A stretch of 9,365 bases of DNA from Nitrospiraceae bacterium (GTDB lineage: Bacteria; Nitrospirota; Nitrospiria; Nitrospirales; UBA8639), in NCBI GenBank assembly GCA_003523945.1, contig DOFS01000276.1:1-9365 (forward strand), given 5' to 3'. Every line of letters starts with the position of its first letter. Position 1 is the stretch's first letter. A program made the translations under genes and the position numbers. This document shows positions 1 to 6,789 of this stretch, piece after piece. The notes beneath the pieces were generated by a model. It saw nothing but the letters and a program-made list of their open reading frames with translations. It was not told where the DNA came from and did not search any database.

Positions 1-243
1 GTCATCGCTGAGGCCACCAGCAAGGAGCAACATACAACCCGGGCTAATACATGCAGTGCCATGAGACTGATCCTCCGCAAAAATTATTGCTGATATAACA
101 GTTGGCTGGAAAAGAGGGCGGTTTAAATATGAGGGGTAAATAACCGGACGCTTCCAGACTGTTGGTGAACGAATATTACAATTTATCAGAAAAATAATTG
201 GCTTGGCTATGAGATCAGGAAATATCCTGCCGCCCTATTCCAC

Positions 244-283
244 GGGACGACTGGATCGTCCCCAACAACCATTGAGGGGACGA
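244..283 (+). repeat. Competing inverted repeats (two alternative hairpins)
   Basis: GGGACGA at 244-250 is the exact reverse complement of TCGTCCC at 256-262, giving a 7-bp stem with a 5-base loop. The middle arm, extended to TCGTCCCC (256-263), is also the exact reverse complement of GGGGACGA at 276-283, giving an 8-bp stem with a 12-base loop. Both stems use the same middle arm, so only one can form at a time. No T-run follows the second stem, so it is not a standard intrinsic terminator. It could be a regulatory RNA switch or a set of protein-binding half-sites. The repeats are seen directly; the function is unknown. Confidence 0.55.
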
Positions 284-363
284 AATCGTGAAGAAAAGAG
301 GCTCGAGGGGGCAGGAGGGGGTGAGTTCTGCTTCTTCGACTATTCCTGGACTGGTAACCCCGA

Positions 364-369
364 TATAAT
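364..369 (+). promoter_or_regulatory. Candidate -10 box for the Mo oxidoreductase gene
   Basis: A perfect TATAAT hexamer lies 98 bases before the ATG at 468. No good -35 hexamer is found 16-18 bases upstream, and there is no TG extension, so a promoter would need an activator or another element. A transcript starting near 376 would carry a leader of about 90 bases that includes the palindrome at 413-422. Weak evidence on its own. Confidence 0.3.
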
Positions 370-467
370 GCGTTGATTGGTGTTCGGCCATAAGTGTTTG
401 ATCACGAAAAGCCTGTATACAGTCTGCTCAAACCGTCTCTCCCGGACCGGAGGAGGAAAGGCCTGCA

Positions 468-1112
468 ATGGAACCCAACGAACGGATGGTGAAAGCGAAG
501 CAACAGGTTGCTCAACATCGGCGGGAGTTCTCCTGTCGAGAGGTGGATGAACCTCAAGGTGAACGGGTTCCTCCCGGGCAACATTTGGTGAATAATTTTC
601 CGGTCCTGGATTTGGGCTGTAAGCCGGAGATTGTGCTGGCTGAATGGGCCTTACATATTGATGGGTGTGTGGCCAATCCATTGACATGGGATTGGGAAGC
701 TTTTCAACGGCAGCCTCAGGTGCAGATCACTGCTGACTTTCACTGTGTCACATCCTGGAGCATGTTGGATAATGAATGGAGTGGCGTGAAGTTTCAGCAT
801 CTATTGGAATCGGTTCGTCCCTTGCCCGAGGCGAAGTTTGTGTTATTCGAAGCGTTTGATGAATATACGACCAATGTCACCCTTAAGGTTTGCAACGATG
901 AAGATGTGCTGCTGGCCACCCATTGGAATGGGAGGCCATTGACCAAAGACCACGGTGGACCGGTACGCGTGATTATTCCAAAACTCTACGGATGGAAAGG
1001 GGCGAAGTGGGTCAAGAAAATCACGTTCTCCGAGCGTGATCAAAGGGGGTTTTGGGAAGTGCGCGGATATTCCAATACCGCGCTTCCGTGGGATAATGAC
1101 CGCTATGGTTGA
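468..1112 (+). CDS. Sulfite-oxidase-like molybdopterin oxidoreductase, cytoplasmic
   Basis: A 214-residue protein of the oxidoreductase molybdopterin-binding domain family (sulfite oxidase/YedY fold). Nearly the whole chain is the Mo-cofactor domain. The conserved FHCVTSWS segment places the cysteine that would ligate Mo at Cys93. Further family blocks are WSGV (104-107), DHGGPVRVIIPKLYGWKGAK (161-180) and an ERDQRGFWEVRGYS stretch (189-202). There is no twin-arginine or Sec signal peptide, no membrane segment and no haem or dimerisation domain, so it should be cytoplasmic and single-domain, unlike exported MsrP (YedY). The start is supported by AGGAGG at 451-456 and an in-frame stop at 399-401. 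Substrate and electron partner cannot be read from the sequence; sulfite is only a family-level guess. The next gene begins 65 bases downstream. Confidence 0.87.
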   Translation: MEPNERMVKAKQQVAQHRREFSCREVDEPQGERVPPGQHLVNNFPVLDLGCKPEIVLAEWALHIDGCVANPLTWDWEAFQRQPQVQITADFHCVTSWSMLDNEWSGVKFQHLLESVRPLPEAKFVLFEAFDEYTTNVTLKVCNDEDVLLATHWNGRPLTKDHGGPVRVIIPKLYGWKGAKWVKKITFSERDQRGFWEVRGYSNTALPWDNDRYG

Positions 1113-1177
1113 TGGCGGGTTGTGGAAACCCCTGATCAAGCGTTTCCCTTTCTCTTCTGAGCCTACACCCTCCAGCT

Positions 1178-2290
1178 ATGTCTGTGCGTGATTCTTTTTG
1201 TATCACCAAAGTTGAAGCCTGGCCGATTGCCTTGCCCCTTCTGGCCCCCTTTGTGGTGGCGTCAGGGGCCATGGGGGTGGCTCACAATGTATTTGTCCGT
1301 GTGACACTTCGAAGCGGTGCCTATGGTTTTGGAGAAATGGCACCCTTTCCTGATATTTCAGGCGAAGATCAGGCGGGAAGCCTTCGAGTCTTTCCCCTCG
1401 CAGCCAGGGAATGCCTTGGACAATCCGCGATGCATTTCAGAAAAGTCGCACAGCTGCTTCGTGAGGTCGCCGGGCAGACTCCTGCTGTGCGATGCGGCAT
1501 TGAGACGGCCCTTCTTGATGCGTTGTGCCGGACCATGGGTATTCCACTGTGGGGACTGTGGGGAGGGGCGGATGTGCGACCACGCGAAACCGATGTCACG
1601 TTGCCGATTGGACCGCTCGATCAGGTTGTTGACACCGCCCGGGGATGGTACGCAGGGGGCTTCCGGATATTTAAAATGAAAGTTGGACTGGACCTTGATG
1701 CGGATATCAGGCGGATTGAGGCCGTGTGTGCGGCATGTCCCCATACCATGTTTGTCCTCGATGCCAATGGGGGATTTTCTTTGGAGCAGGCGAGTGAATG
1801 TATAGAGGTCATGGAGCGGTTGCGCCTTCCTGTGATGTTATTCGAACAACCGGTTGCACGGGAGGATGTTGAAGGATTCGTGGCCCTGCGACGCAGAGGA
1901 ACGATTCCTCTTGCCGCTGATGAATCGGTTCGATCCGTAGAGGATGCCCGACAATTGATTGAACGGCACGCGGTGGATGTGTTGAATCTCAAAATTACGA
2001 AGTGTGGGGTGATGGAGTCCGTGGATATTGCCGGATTGGCACGCGTTTCAGGACTCAGGCTTATGATCGGTGGCATGGTAGAAAGTCGTGTGGCGATGGG
2101 TTGTTCGTGGAGCCTGGTTTTGGGGTTGGGAGGGTTTGAATTTGTAGATCTTGATATGCCCCTGCTGTTGTCAGGTGATCCGATTCAAGGAGGGTATGCC
2201 TATGAGGGCCCTGTATTGCAGCTCTGGGAAGGCTCTGGCCTCGGTATGGAGGTGAGGGAAGAAAACACTTCGGTAATTGTCGTTGAATAA
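1178..2290 (+). CDS. Enolase-superfamily dipeptide (L-Ala-D/L-Glu-type) epimerase
   Basis: A 370-residue protein of the mandelate racemase/muconate lactonising branch of the enolase superfamily. The N-terminal capping domain (about 8-130) precedes the barrel (about 140-340). Visible catalytic elements are KMK at 166-168 (general base Lys168), metal ligands Asp195 (LDANGG), Glu223 (FEQP) and Asp248 (ADES), and a second lysine at Lys272 in the NLKITK block. A DLD motif at 324-326 matches the DxD that grips the substrate amino group in L-Ala-D/L-Glu epimerases, favouring a dipeptide substrate, perhaps from murein recycling. The usual lysine-x-GG after the last strand reads KCGV (275-278). No clear Shine-Dalgarno precedes the ATG; an in-frame stop at 1133-1135 limits upstream extension, and the N-terminal alignment fits this start. 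Exact dipeptide specificity is inferred. Confidence 0.85.
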   Translation: MSVRDSFCITKVEAWPIALPLLAPFVVASGAMGVAHNVFVRVTLRSGAYGFGEMAPFPDISGEDQAGSLRVFPLAARECLGQSAMHFRKVAQLLREVAGQTPAVRCGIETALLDALCRTMGIPLWGLWGGADVRPRETDVTLPIGPLDQVVDTARGWYAGGFRIFKMKVGLDLDADIRRIEAVCAACPHTMFVLDANGGFSLEQASECIEVMERLRLPVMLFEQPVAREDVEGFVALRRRGTIPLAADESVRSVEDARQLIERHAVDVLNLKITKCGVMESVDIAGLARVSGLRLMIGGMVESRVAMGCSWSLVLGLGGFEFVDLDMPLLLSGDPIQGGYAYEGPVLQLWEGSGLGMEVREENTSVIVVE

Positions 2291-2416
2291 GAGGAAGTGT
2301 TGAAAAAACATGCCCTCAACCTGGCCGTAGGGGCCGTCAGCGGCATTCCCGCTCCTTGGCCATGCTCATGGACTTCTTCTTACACTTCGCGGGTCCGAAT
2401 GGATGCAGGTTTATCT

Positions 2417-2448
2417 CCGACCGGCTTTATAAGCGGACCGGTTTTTTT
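2417..2448 (+). terminator. Probable intrinsic terminator after the epimerase gene
   Basis: The arms CCGACCGGCTT (2417-2427) and AAGCGGACCGG (2431-2441) fold around a TAT loop into an imperfect stem whose pairs are mostly G-C, with three mismatches. Seven Ts follow (2442-2448). Two alternative pairings exist: the 3' arm CGGACC (2434-2439) also matches GGTCCG at 2392-2397, and ACCGG (2437-2441) matches CCGGT at 2449-2453 across the T-run. It would end the Mo-oxidoreductase/epimerase transcript about 125 bases past the stop codon. Confidence 0.6.
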
Positions 2449-2489
2449 CCGGTAAGGCTCAGGACACGTTCCGGAAAACCCATTCGCAT

Positions 2490-2511
2490 GGGAAGGTATT
2501 GGGAAGGTGTT
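2490..2511 (+). repeat. Two-copy 11-base tandem repeat
   Basis: GGGAAGGTATT (2490-2500) is followed directly by GGGAAGGTGTT (2501-2511), one mismatch apart. The first copy overlaps the 3' arm of a CCCAT/ATGGG hairpin. The spacing of one helical turn could suit a pair of regulator half-sites, but two short copies can arise by chance. Confidence 0.45.
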
Positions 2512-2593
2512 GGTAAAAAACCCATAGGTTGCATGAATTGGCACGTATTGCAAGTATTGAATGATGTGGTTTCCCAATTCGGTCTAGTCTTGC

Positions 2594-2623
2594 TTGCCAG
2601 AATTCTAATTCACTGGGTAGGAT
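2594..2623 (+). promoter_or_regulatory. Candidate sigma70-type promoter for the protease run
   Basis: TTGCCA (2594-2599, five of six consensus bases) is followed after 18 bases by TAGGAT (2618-2623, four of six). Initiation would fall near 2630, about 40 bases before the M16 start and downstream of the terminator, which is the right place for a promoter of the M16-M16-M48 genes. It was found by eye and is unverified. Confidence 0.35.
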
Positions 2624-2671
2624 CATTTAATGGCCGGATTGAAGATATTGGCTTAACCAGGATGGTGATGA

Positions 2672-4231
2672 ATGGAAATCGGTAACCGAATGATGGAATG
2701 GAGCAAGAGCTTTGGACTTGTGGGACTGGTGTGGTTTGTCTGCGGGGGTACGGTGTTTGGTCAAGATCTGGCGTCCTTTGAGCAACGCGTGACCCAGCAT
2801 ACGTTAAAGAACGGGTGGACCTTTATTATTGTGGAACGTCCAGTGGCCCCTGTCTTTGCCTTCATGACGCGAGTCAATGTGGGATCAGCTCAGGAAACCA
2901 TGGGGAAAACGGGACTGGCTCATATGTTTGAACATATGGCGTTTAAAGGGACACCTCACATTGGAACGAGTGATTATGACGCAGAAAAAATTGCGCTAGA
3001 GGCACTGGAAGAAGCTTACCAGGCCTATCAAACTGAAAAGTTTGCTTCCGATCCTGACCCGGAATCTGTGGAACGCCTGTATGCGGTTTTTAAAAAGCGA
3101 CAACAAGAGGCTTCTGCGTATGTGGTGAAAAATGAATTCGGCGATATCATTGAACGAGAGGGTGGGGTTGCGTTAAACGCGTTCACCGGTGCTGATGTGA
3201 CAGGGTATTTTTATGCTCTTCCTGCCAATAAAGTCGAATTGTTTGCTTACTTGGAGTCTGAGCGGTTTTTGCACCCGGTGTTTCGGGAGTTCTATGAAGA
3301 ACGGGACGTGGTCATGGAAGAGCGTCGAATGCGGACGGAAAGCCAACCATTCGGCCGGTTGCTCGAACAGTTTGTGGCGACGGCCTATATGGCTCACCCG
3401 TATCATCATCCGGTGATTGGCTTTGCCGGCGACATCCAATCCTACACGATGACGGATGCCAAAAAGTTTTATGAGGCCCAGTATGTTCCTACGAATTTGG
3501 TGACCGCGATCGTCGGAGATGTGAAAGCAGAGGAGGTCATCCCGATTCTTGAAAAATATTTCAACCGCATCCCTTCCGCCCCCTCGCCCCCACCGCTTCG
3601 AATCGTGGAGCCTCCCTCCATTGCAGAAAAAATTGTGAAGCTGCAGGATCCTAGCCAACCGTTATACTTGGAGGGTTATCATAAGCCACCCGTGACCCAT
3701 GCTGATCAACCGGTGTACGATGCGATCGATGATATTTTAACGAATGGGCGGACGTCTCGATTGTATCGCTCGCTGATACGGGACAAACGCATCGCGGTGT
3801 CGGTGGGAGCCTACGGGGAATATCCGGGGGACAAGTACCCGCATGTGTGGATGGCCTATGCTGTTCCCGCCCGGGGTGTGACGAATGACACGGTGCAACA
3901 GGCATTACGGGAAGAATTTGACCGGCTGAAAACCCAGGATGTCTCCGATGAGGAACTGGCACGGTTTCACACCCGTGCCAAAGCGGGGTTGGTTCGGGCC
4001 TTGAATAATAACCTGGGTCTGGCCATGCACCTGACTGATTACCAGATGTTGTTTGGAGATTGGCGCGAGTTATTCCGGTCCATTGATCGGTTGGATCAGG
4101 TGACCAAGGCCGATATTCGTCGGGTCGCCAACACGATGTTTCAACCAACGAACCGGATCGTGGGCATGATTGAGACGGTGTCTCCCGCCGGGGGTCTTCA
4201 ACCAGTCACTTCAGGGGAGGGTCAATCATGA
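2672..4231 (+). CDS. Exported M16-family zinc metalloprotease, catalytic subunit
   Basis: A 519-residue insulinase-like (M16) protease. A signal peptide (hydrophobic core about 15-25, likely cleavage after VFG at 28-30) sends it to the periplasm. The inverted zinc motif is HMFEH: ligands His84 and His88, catalytic Glu87. The third ligand would be Glu216 or Glu217 in DVVMEE. The gap between His88 and that glutamate is about 127 residues, roughly 50 more than the 74-76 typical of the family; the extra part is a charged, helix-prone segment near 104-155. The second M16 domain spans about 235-470, with the GRTSRLYRSL element at 359-368. ATG codons at 2690 and 2693 are alternative starts; 2672 is preferred for the AGGATGG about ten bases upstream. 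It overlaps the next gene by 4 bases, so the two are probably translationally coupled and form a heterodimer. Confidence 0.9.
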   Translation: MEIGNRMMEWSKSFGLVGLVWFVCGGTVFGQDLASFEQRVTQHTLKNGWTFIIVERPVAPVFAFMTRVNVGSAQETMGKTGLAHMFEHMAFKGTPHIGTSDYDAEKIALEALEEAYQAYQTEKFASDPDPESVERLYAVFKKRQQEASAYVVKNEFGDIIEREGGVALNAFTGADVTGYFYALPANKVELFAYLESERFLHPVFREFYEERDVVMEERRMRTESQPFGRLLEQFVATAYMAHPYHHPVIGFAGDIQSYTMTDAKKFYEAQYVPTNLVTAIVGDVKAEEVIPILEKYFNRIPSAPSPPPLRIVEPPSIAEKIVKLQDPSQPLYLEGYHKPPVTHADQPVYDAIDDILTNGRTSRLYRSLIRDKRIAVSVGAYGEYPGDKYPHVWMAYAVPARGVTNDTVQQALREEFDRLKTQDVSDEELARFHTRAKAGLVRALNNNLGLAMHLTDYQMLFGDWRELFRSIDRLDQVTKADIRRVANTMFQPTNRIVGMIETVSPAGGLQPVTSGEGQS

Positions 4232-5715
4232 ATCACAGGCTATCTCATCAACCTACGTGGTGTCGTATCGGTCGATGGCCAATCCTGAACGTCGGATTGA
4301 TCGCCCTTTTCATGTGCTCTGCACCCGCTTGGGTGCAAGCGCAAGTGACAAAATTCGAGGAGTTGCAGTTCCCGCCATTGCCGGAACTGGTCATCCCGGA
4401 ACCTGAACGCGTGGTTCTGGACAATGGACTGGTGGTCTTGCTGATGGAAGACCATGAATTACCGCTGGTGGGTGTGTCCGCCATGATCAAGACGGGTTCC
4501 CGATTGGACGCTCAGGAAACCATTGGGTTGGCTTCCTTAACGGGAACCGTGCTTCGCACGGGGGGGACGAAAAGTCTGAGCGGAGATGCCCTGGATGAGT
4601 TCTTGGAGGGGAAGGCCGCCGCGATTGAAACGCACATTGGAGACTCGGCAGGAACCGCGTCGATGGGCTCTCTTACTGAAGATTTTCCCGAGGTATTGAA
4701 GGTCTTTGGAGACGTGTTGCGGTTTCCGGTGTTTGATCCTGAGAAATTAAAGATTGCTAAAAATCAGATCATGGCCGGGATTTCCCGTCAGAACGATGAC
4801 CCGGATGAGATTATGTCACGAGAATATAAGAAGTTAATTTATGGGAAGAAATCGCCATATACCTGGGAGCCGACTTACGCCTCCGTGGGGTCTATCACCC
4901 GAGAGGATGTGATCCGATGGCATGCGACGTACTTTCATCCGAATCGCATTATTTTAGGGGTGAGTGGCGATTTTGAACGTGAAAAAACACTCGAGCTCAT
5001 TCAATCCATTTTTGGTGACTGGCCCAAGGGTCCGGAGGTACAGGATGCTGCCGTCTTCATTCAGTCAACGGTTCCGGCTGGTGTGTTTTATGTTGAAAAA
5101 AATGATATGACCCAAGCAAAAATTGCCATGGGGCATTTGGGAATTCGTCGGGACGATCCTGATTATTATCCCCTGGTGATCGTCAATCAAATTCTTTCGG
5201 GGTCATTTAGCGCCAGATTATTTAATAACATCCGGTCCAAGCAAGGGTTGGCTTATGATGTGCATGGCGGGGTTGGACTGCAATGGGACTATCCGGGAAT
5301 GGCCATCCTCTCGATGTCGACCAAAACGGAAACGACGGGGAAGGGAATTGATGCGTTAATTGCTGAAGCCCGGAACATGGTCGATCAACCTCCGACGGAT
5401 GAAGAAGTGGCGAGCGCGAAAGCCAGCATTTTAAATTCCTTCGTTTTTTCGGTGGATTCTCCCACGAAAGTGCTTGGGAAATACCTGACATACGAATATT
5501 ATGGGTATCCCTCGACTTGGCTGAGAGAGTTTCGCCAGGGTATTGAAAAAGTCACCACGGCTGAAGTTCGAACGGCTGCACACAAACATTTGCGTCCGGA
5601 GGAGTTTGCGATTCTTGTGGTGGGACCCCGTGCCGGCACTAAACCAGCATTGGCCCGATACGAGCAAATTCAGGAATTAGACATTCGTATTCCAGAGCCC
5701 TCTGCCGGGATGTAA
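4228..5715 (+). CDS. Exported M16-family protein lacking the zinc motif (partner subunit)
   Basis: A 495-residue M16 homologue. The N terminus has a basic stretch, a hydrophobic core (about 19-31) and probable cleavage after VQA (36-38), so it should be periplasmic. Where the catalytic copy has HxxEH, this protein reads SLTGT (103-107), with no histidine or glutamate, and the third-ligand region (about 176-187) also lacks a matching glutamate. It is therefore expected to be proteolytically inactive. It keeps the second-domain segment RLFNNIRSKQGLAY (332-345), the arginine/tyrosine element that helps substrate binding and can be donated to an active partner. Start and upstream stop share ATGA, and AGGGGAGG (4213-4220) is a strong ribosome binding site. 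Active/inactive M16 pairs are known from mitochondrial processing peptidase and some bacteria; heterodimerisation here is inferred. Confidence 0.9.
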   Translation: MNHRLSHQPTWCRIGRWPILNVGLIALFMCSAPAWVQAQVTKFEELQFPPLPELVIPEPERVVLDNGLVVLLMEDHELPLVGVSAMIKTGSRLDAQETIGLASLTGTVLRTGGTKSLSGDALDEFLEGKAAAIETHIGDSAGTASMGSLTEDFPEVLKVFGDVLRFPVFDPEKLKIAKNQIMAGISRQNDDPDEIMSREYKKLIYGKKSPYTWEPTYASVGSITREDVIRWHATYFHPNRIILGVSGDFEREKTLELIQSIFGDWPKGPEVQDAAVFIQSTVPAGVFYVEKNDMTQAKIAMGHLGIRRDDPDYYPLVIVNQILSGSFSARLFNNIRSKQGLAYDVHGGVGLQWDYPGMAILSMSTKTETTGKGIDALIAEARNMVDQPPTDEEVASAKASILNSFVFSVDSPTKVLGKYLTYEYYGYPSTWLREFRQGIEKVTTAEVRTAAHKHLRPEEFAILVVGPRAGTKPALARYEQIQELDIRIPEPSAGM

Positions 5716-5789
5716 TGGTTGCCTGAATGTCGGCAGGGTGGTGATGGCGGCCTTTTCGTGCCGTATGCTGAATTCTCAGAGGGTGTGAG

Positions 5790-6704
5790 ATGCCAATACT
5801 ACGGTGGGTCATCACAGATCGTTGGATCTTTATCTGTGGCCTGCTCTTGAGCACCCTGACCGCGGGATGCCAGACCAATCCCTATACCCAACGCTCCCAG
5901 CTGTTATTGATGCCGTCCGGGCAAATGAACCAGATGGGGGCTGCCCAGTATAGTGAGGTCCTGCAGGACCCCAAGGTTGTAGTTTCCAAAGATCCCAGAG
6001 AAATTGAACCGGTTAAGCGTGTCGCGGCTCGTATCATTGAGGCGGCCAAACGTTCTAAATATGGGGACGTGGCGAAAGAGTTTGATTGGGAAGTGACGGT
6101 CATAAAGGATGACAATACCAAGAATGCGTGGGCTTTGCCTGGGGGGAAGATTGCGGTCTATACCGGGATTTTCCCCATGGCGAAAAATGAGGCGGGATTG
6201 GCGGCCATCATGGGGCATGAAGTCGTTCATGCGCTGGCGGAACATGGAGGAGAGCGGATGAGCCAGGGGCTAGTGGCTCAATTTGGAATGACCGCAGCGG
6301 CGATCGTGCTTTCGACACAGAGTCTCAACCCGGCATTAAATGGCTTAGCCATGCAGGCAATGGGACTTGGTGTGCAGACCGGTGTTCTGTTACCGTTCAG
6401 TCGAAAACACGAGTCGGAAGCCGACTATATCGGCATCTTGCTTGCCGGCGATGCGGGGTACGATCCTCGGGAAGCGGTTCATATTTGGGAGCGGATGGCC
6501 GCGGCTTCTGATGGCGCTCCACCGGAATTTTTGTCCACCCATCCAGCACATGATACCCGGATTGCCGATCTTACGAAATGGATGCCTGAAGCCATGGGTC
6601 TGTATCAAAAGGTTCCAAAGGCCCCTGCGGGCGATCTGCCACTCATTCCACCATCTCCTGCTCAACGTCCTCCACAACAATCAAACGGGGCTCGTTTCCG
6701 TTAA
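5790..6704 (+). CDS. M48-family lipoprotein zinc metalloprotease
   Basis: A 304-residue peptidase of family M48 (Oma1/LoiP/BepA-like). The N terminus is a lipoprotein signal: basic residues, a hydrophobic core (13-22) and the lipobox LTAGC with lipidated Cys27, so the protein is anchored to a membrane facing the periplasm. The active site is HEVVH: zinc ligands His143 and His147, catalytic Glu144. The third ligand is probably Glu208 in the HESEAD block (207-212). The conserved THPAHDTR segment (250-257) follows. The tail (about 274-304) is rich in proline. No TPR domain is present, so it is closer to LoiP-type than BepA-type proteins. AGAGGG at 5778-5783 gives a good ribosome binding site. 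The gene lies 74 bases after the M16 pair and fits envelope protein quality control; its substrates are unknown. Confidence 0.88.
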   Translation: MPILRWVITDRWIFICGLLLSTLTAGCQTNPYTQRSQLLLMPSGQMNQMGAAQYSEVLQDPKVVVSKDPREIEPVKRVAARIIEAAKRSKYGDVAKEFDWEVTVIKDDNTKNAWALPGGKIAVYTGIFPMAKNEAGLAAIMGHEVVHALAEHGGERMSQGLVAQFGMTAAAIVLSTQSLNPALNGLAMQAMGLGVQTGVLLPFSRKHESEADYIGILLAGDAGYDPREAVHIWERMAAASDGAPPEFLSTHPAHDTRIADLTKWMPEAMGLYQKVPKAPAGDLPLIPPSPAQRPPQQSNGARFR

Positions 6705-6789
6705 TAGCGCTTGTGAAAAGAGGCCAGATGGTCTTCAACGTTCTCCGTCGCTTTCTGAGAAGCGGGTTGCTAGTAATCCAAGGCACGGT

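Larger units (their letters stand above)
1..467. other. Intergenic/leader region without a convincing gene
   Basis: No reading frame here has both a credible start and protein-like content. Frame 1 is open from base 1 to a TGA at 91-93 and could be the tail of a truncated upstream gene, but 30 codons are too few to judge. Structure is concentrated in the second half: a set of mutually exclusive hairpins (244-283), a 26-codon reading frame with an SD-like sequence (288-368), a G-rich tract (GGGGG at 307-311, GG at 314-315, GGGGG at 317-321), a perfect TATAAT at 364-369 and a 10-base palindrome CTGTATACAG at 413-422. The first 240 bases are richer in A and T than the genes that follow, and I see nothing definite in them. 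Confidence 0.6.
2291..2671. other. 381-base intergenic region with terminator, repeat and promoter candidates
   Basis: This gap separates the two metabolic genes from the protease run. It holds a small hairpin AGCGG/CCGCT (2339-2343 with 2349-2353), the probable terminator at 2417-2448, a hairpin CCCAT/ATGGG with a TCGC tetraloop (2479-2492), an 11-base tandem repeat at 2490-2511 and a promoter-like pair at 2594-2623. A 109-codon frame (2356-2685) crosses the terminator, has no ribosome binding site and runs into the next gene, so I do not call it. A small RNA is possible but nothing specific supports one. Confidence 0.55.

Noticed and set aside
1..93. Tail of an upstream gene in frame 1
   Set aside because: Only 30 codons are visible, with no recognisable motif; not enough to separate from chance.
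413..422. CTGTATACAG as a LexA box
   Set aside because: The LexA site needs CTGT and ACAG separated by eight bases; here they are separated by two, so only a plain palindrome remains.
340..687. 115-codon minus-strand frame overlapping the start of the Mo oxidoreductase
   Set aside because: It lies opposite a well-supported gene, and its proline-rich content looks like an antisense artefact.
2297..2452. 52-residue frame starting GTG just after the epimerase stop
   Set aside because: The SD-like GAGGA abuts the start, the frame crosses the terminator stem and the peptide has no family resemblance.
2356..2685. 109-codon + strand frame between the epimerase and M16 genes
   Set aside because: It runs through a probable intrinsic terminator, lacks a ribosome binding site, overlaps the next gene's start and shows no recognisable domain.
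5716..5789. Hairpin or promoter in the gap before the M48 gene
   Set aside because: Only a five-base CGGCA/TGCCG match with a long loop and no convincing -35/-10 pair; the gap contains only the M48 ribosome binding site.
6367..6789. N-terminal extension of the propeller protein to residue counts near 484
   Set aside because: The extension overlaps the M48 gene out of frame and would bury the lipoprotein signal; the start at 6790 gives a proper lipobox.
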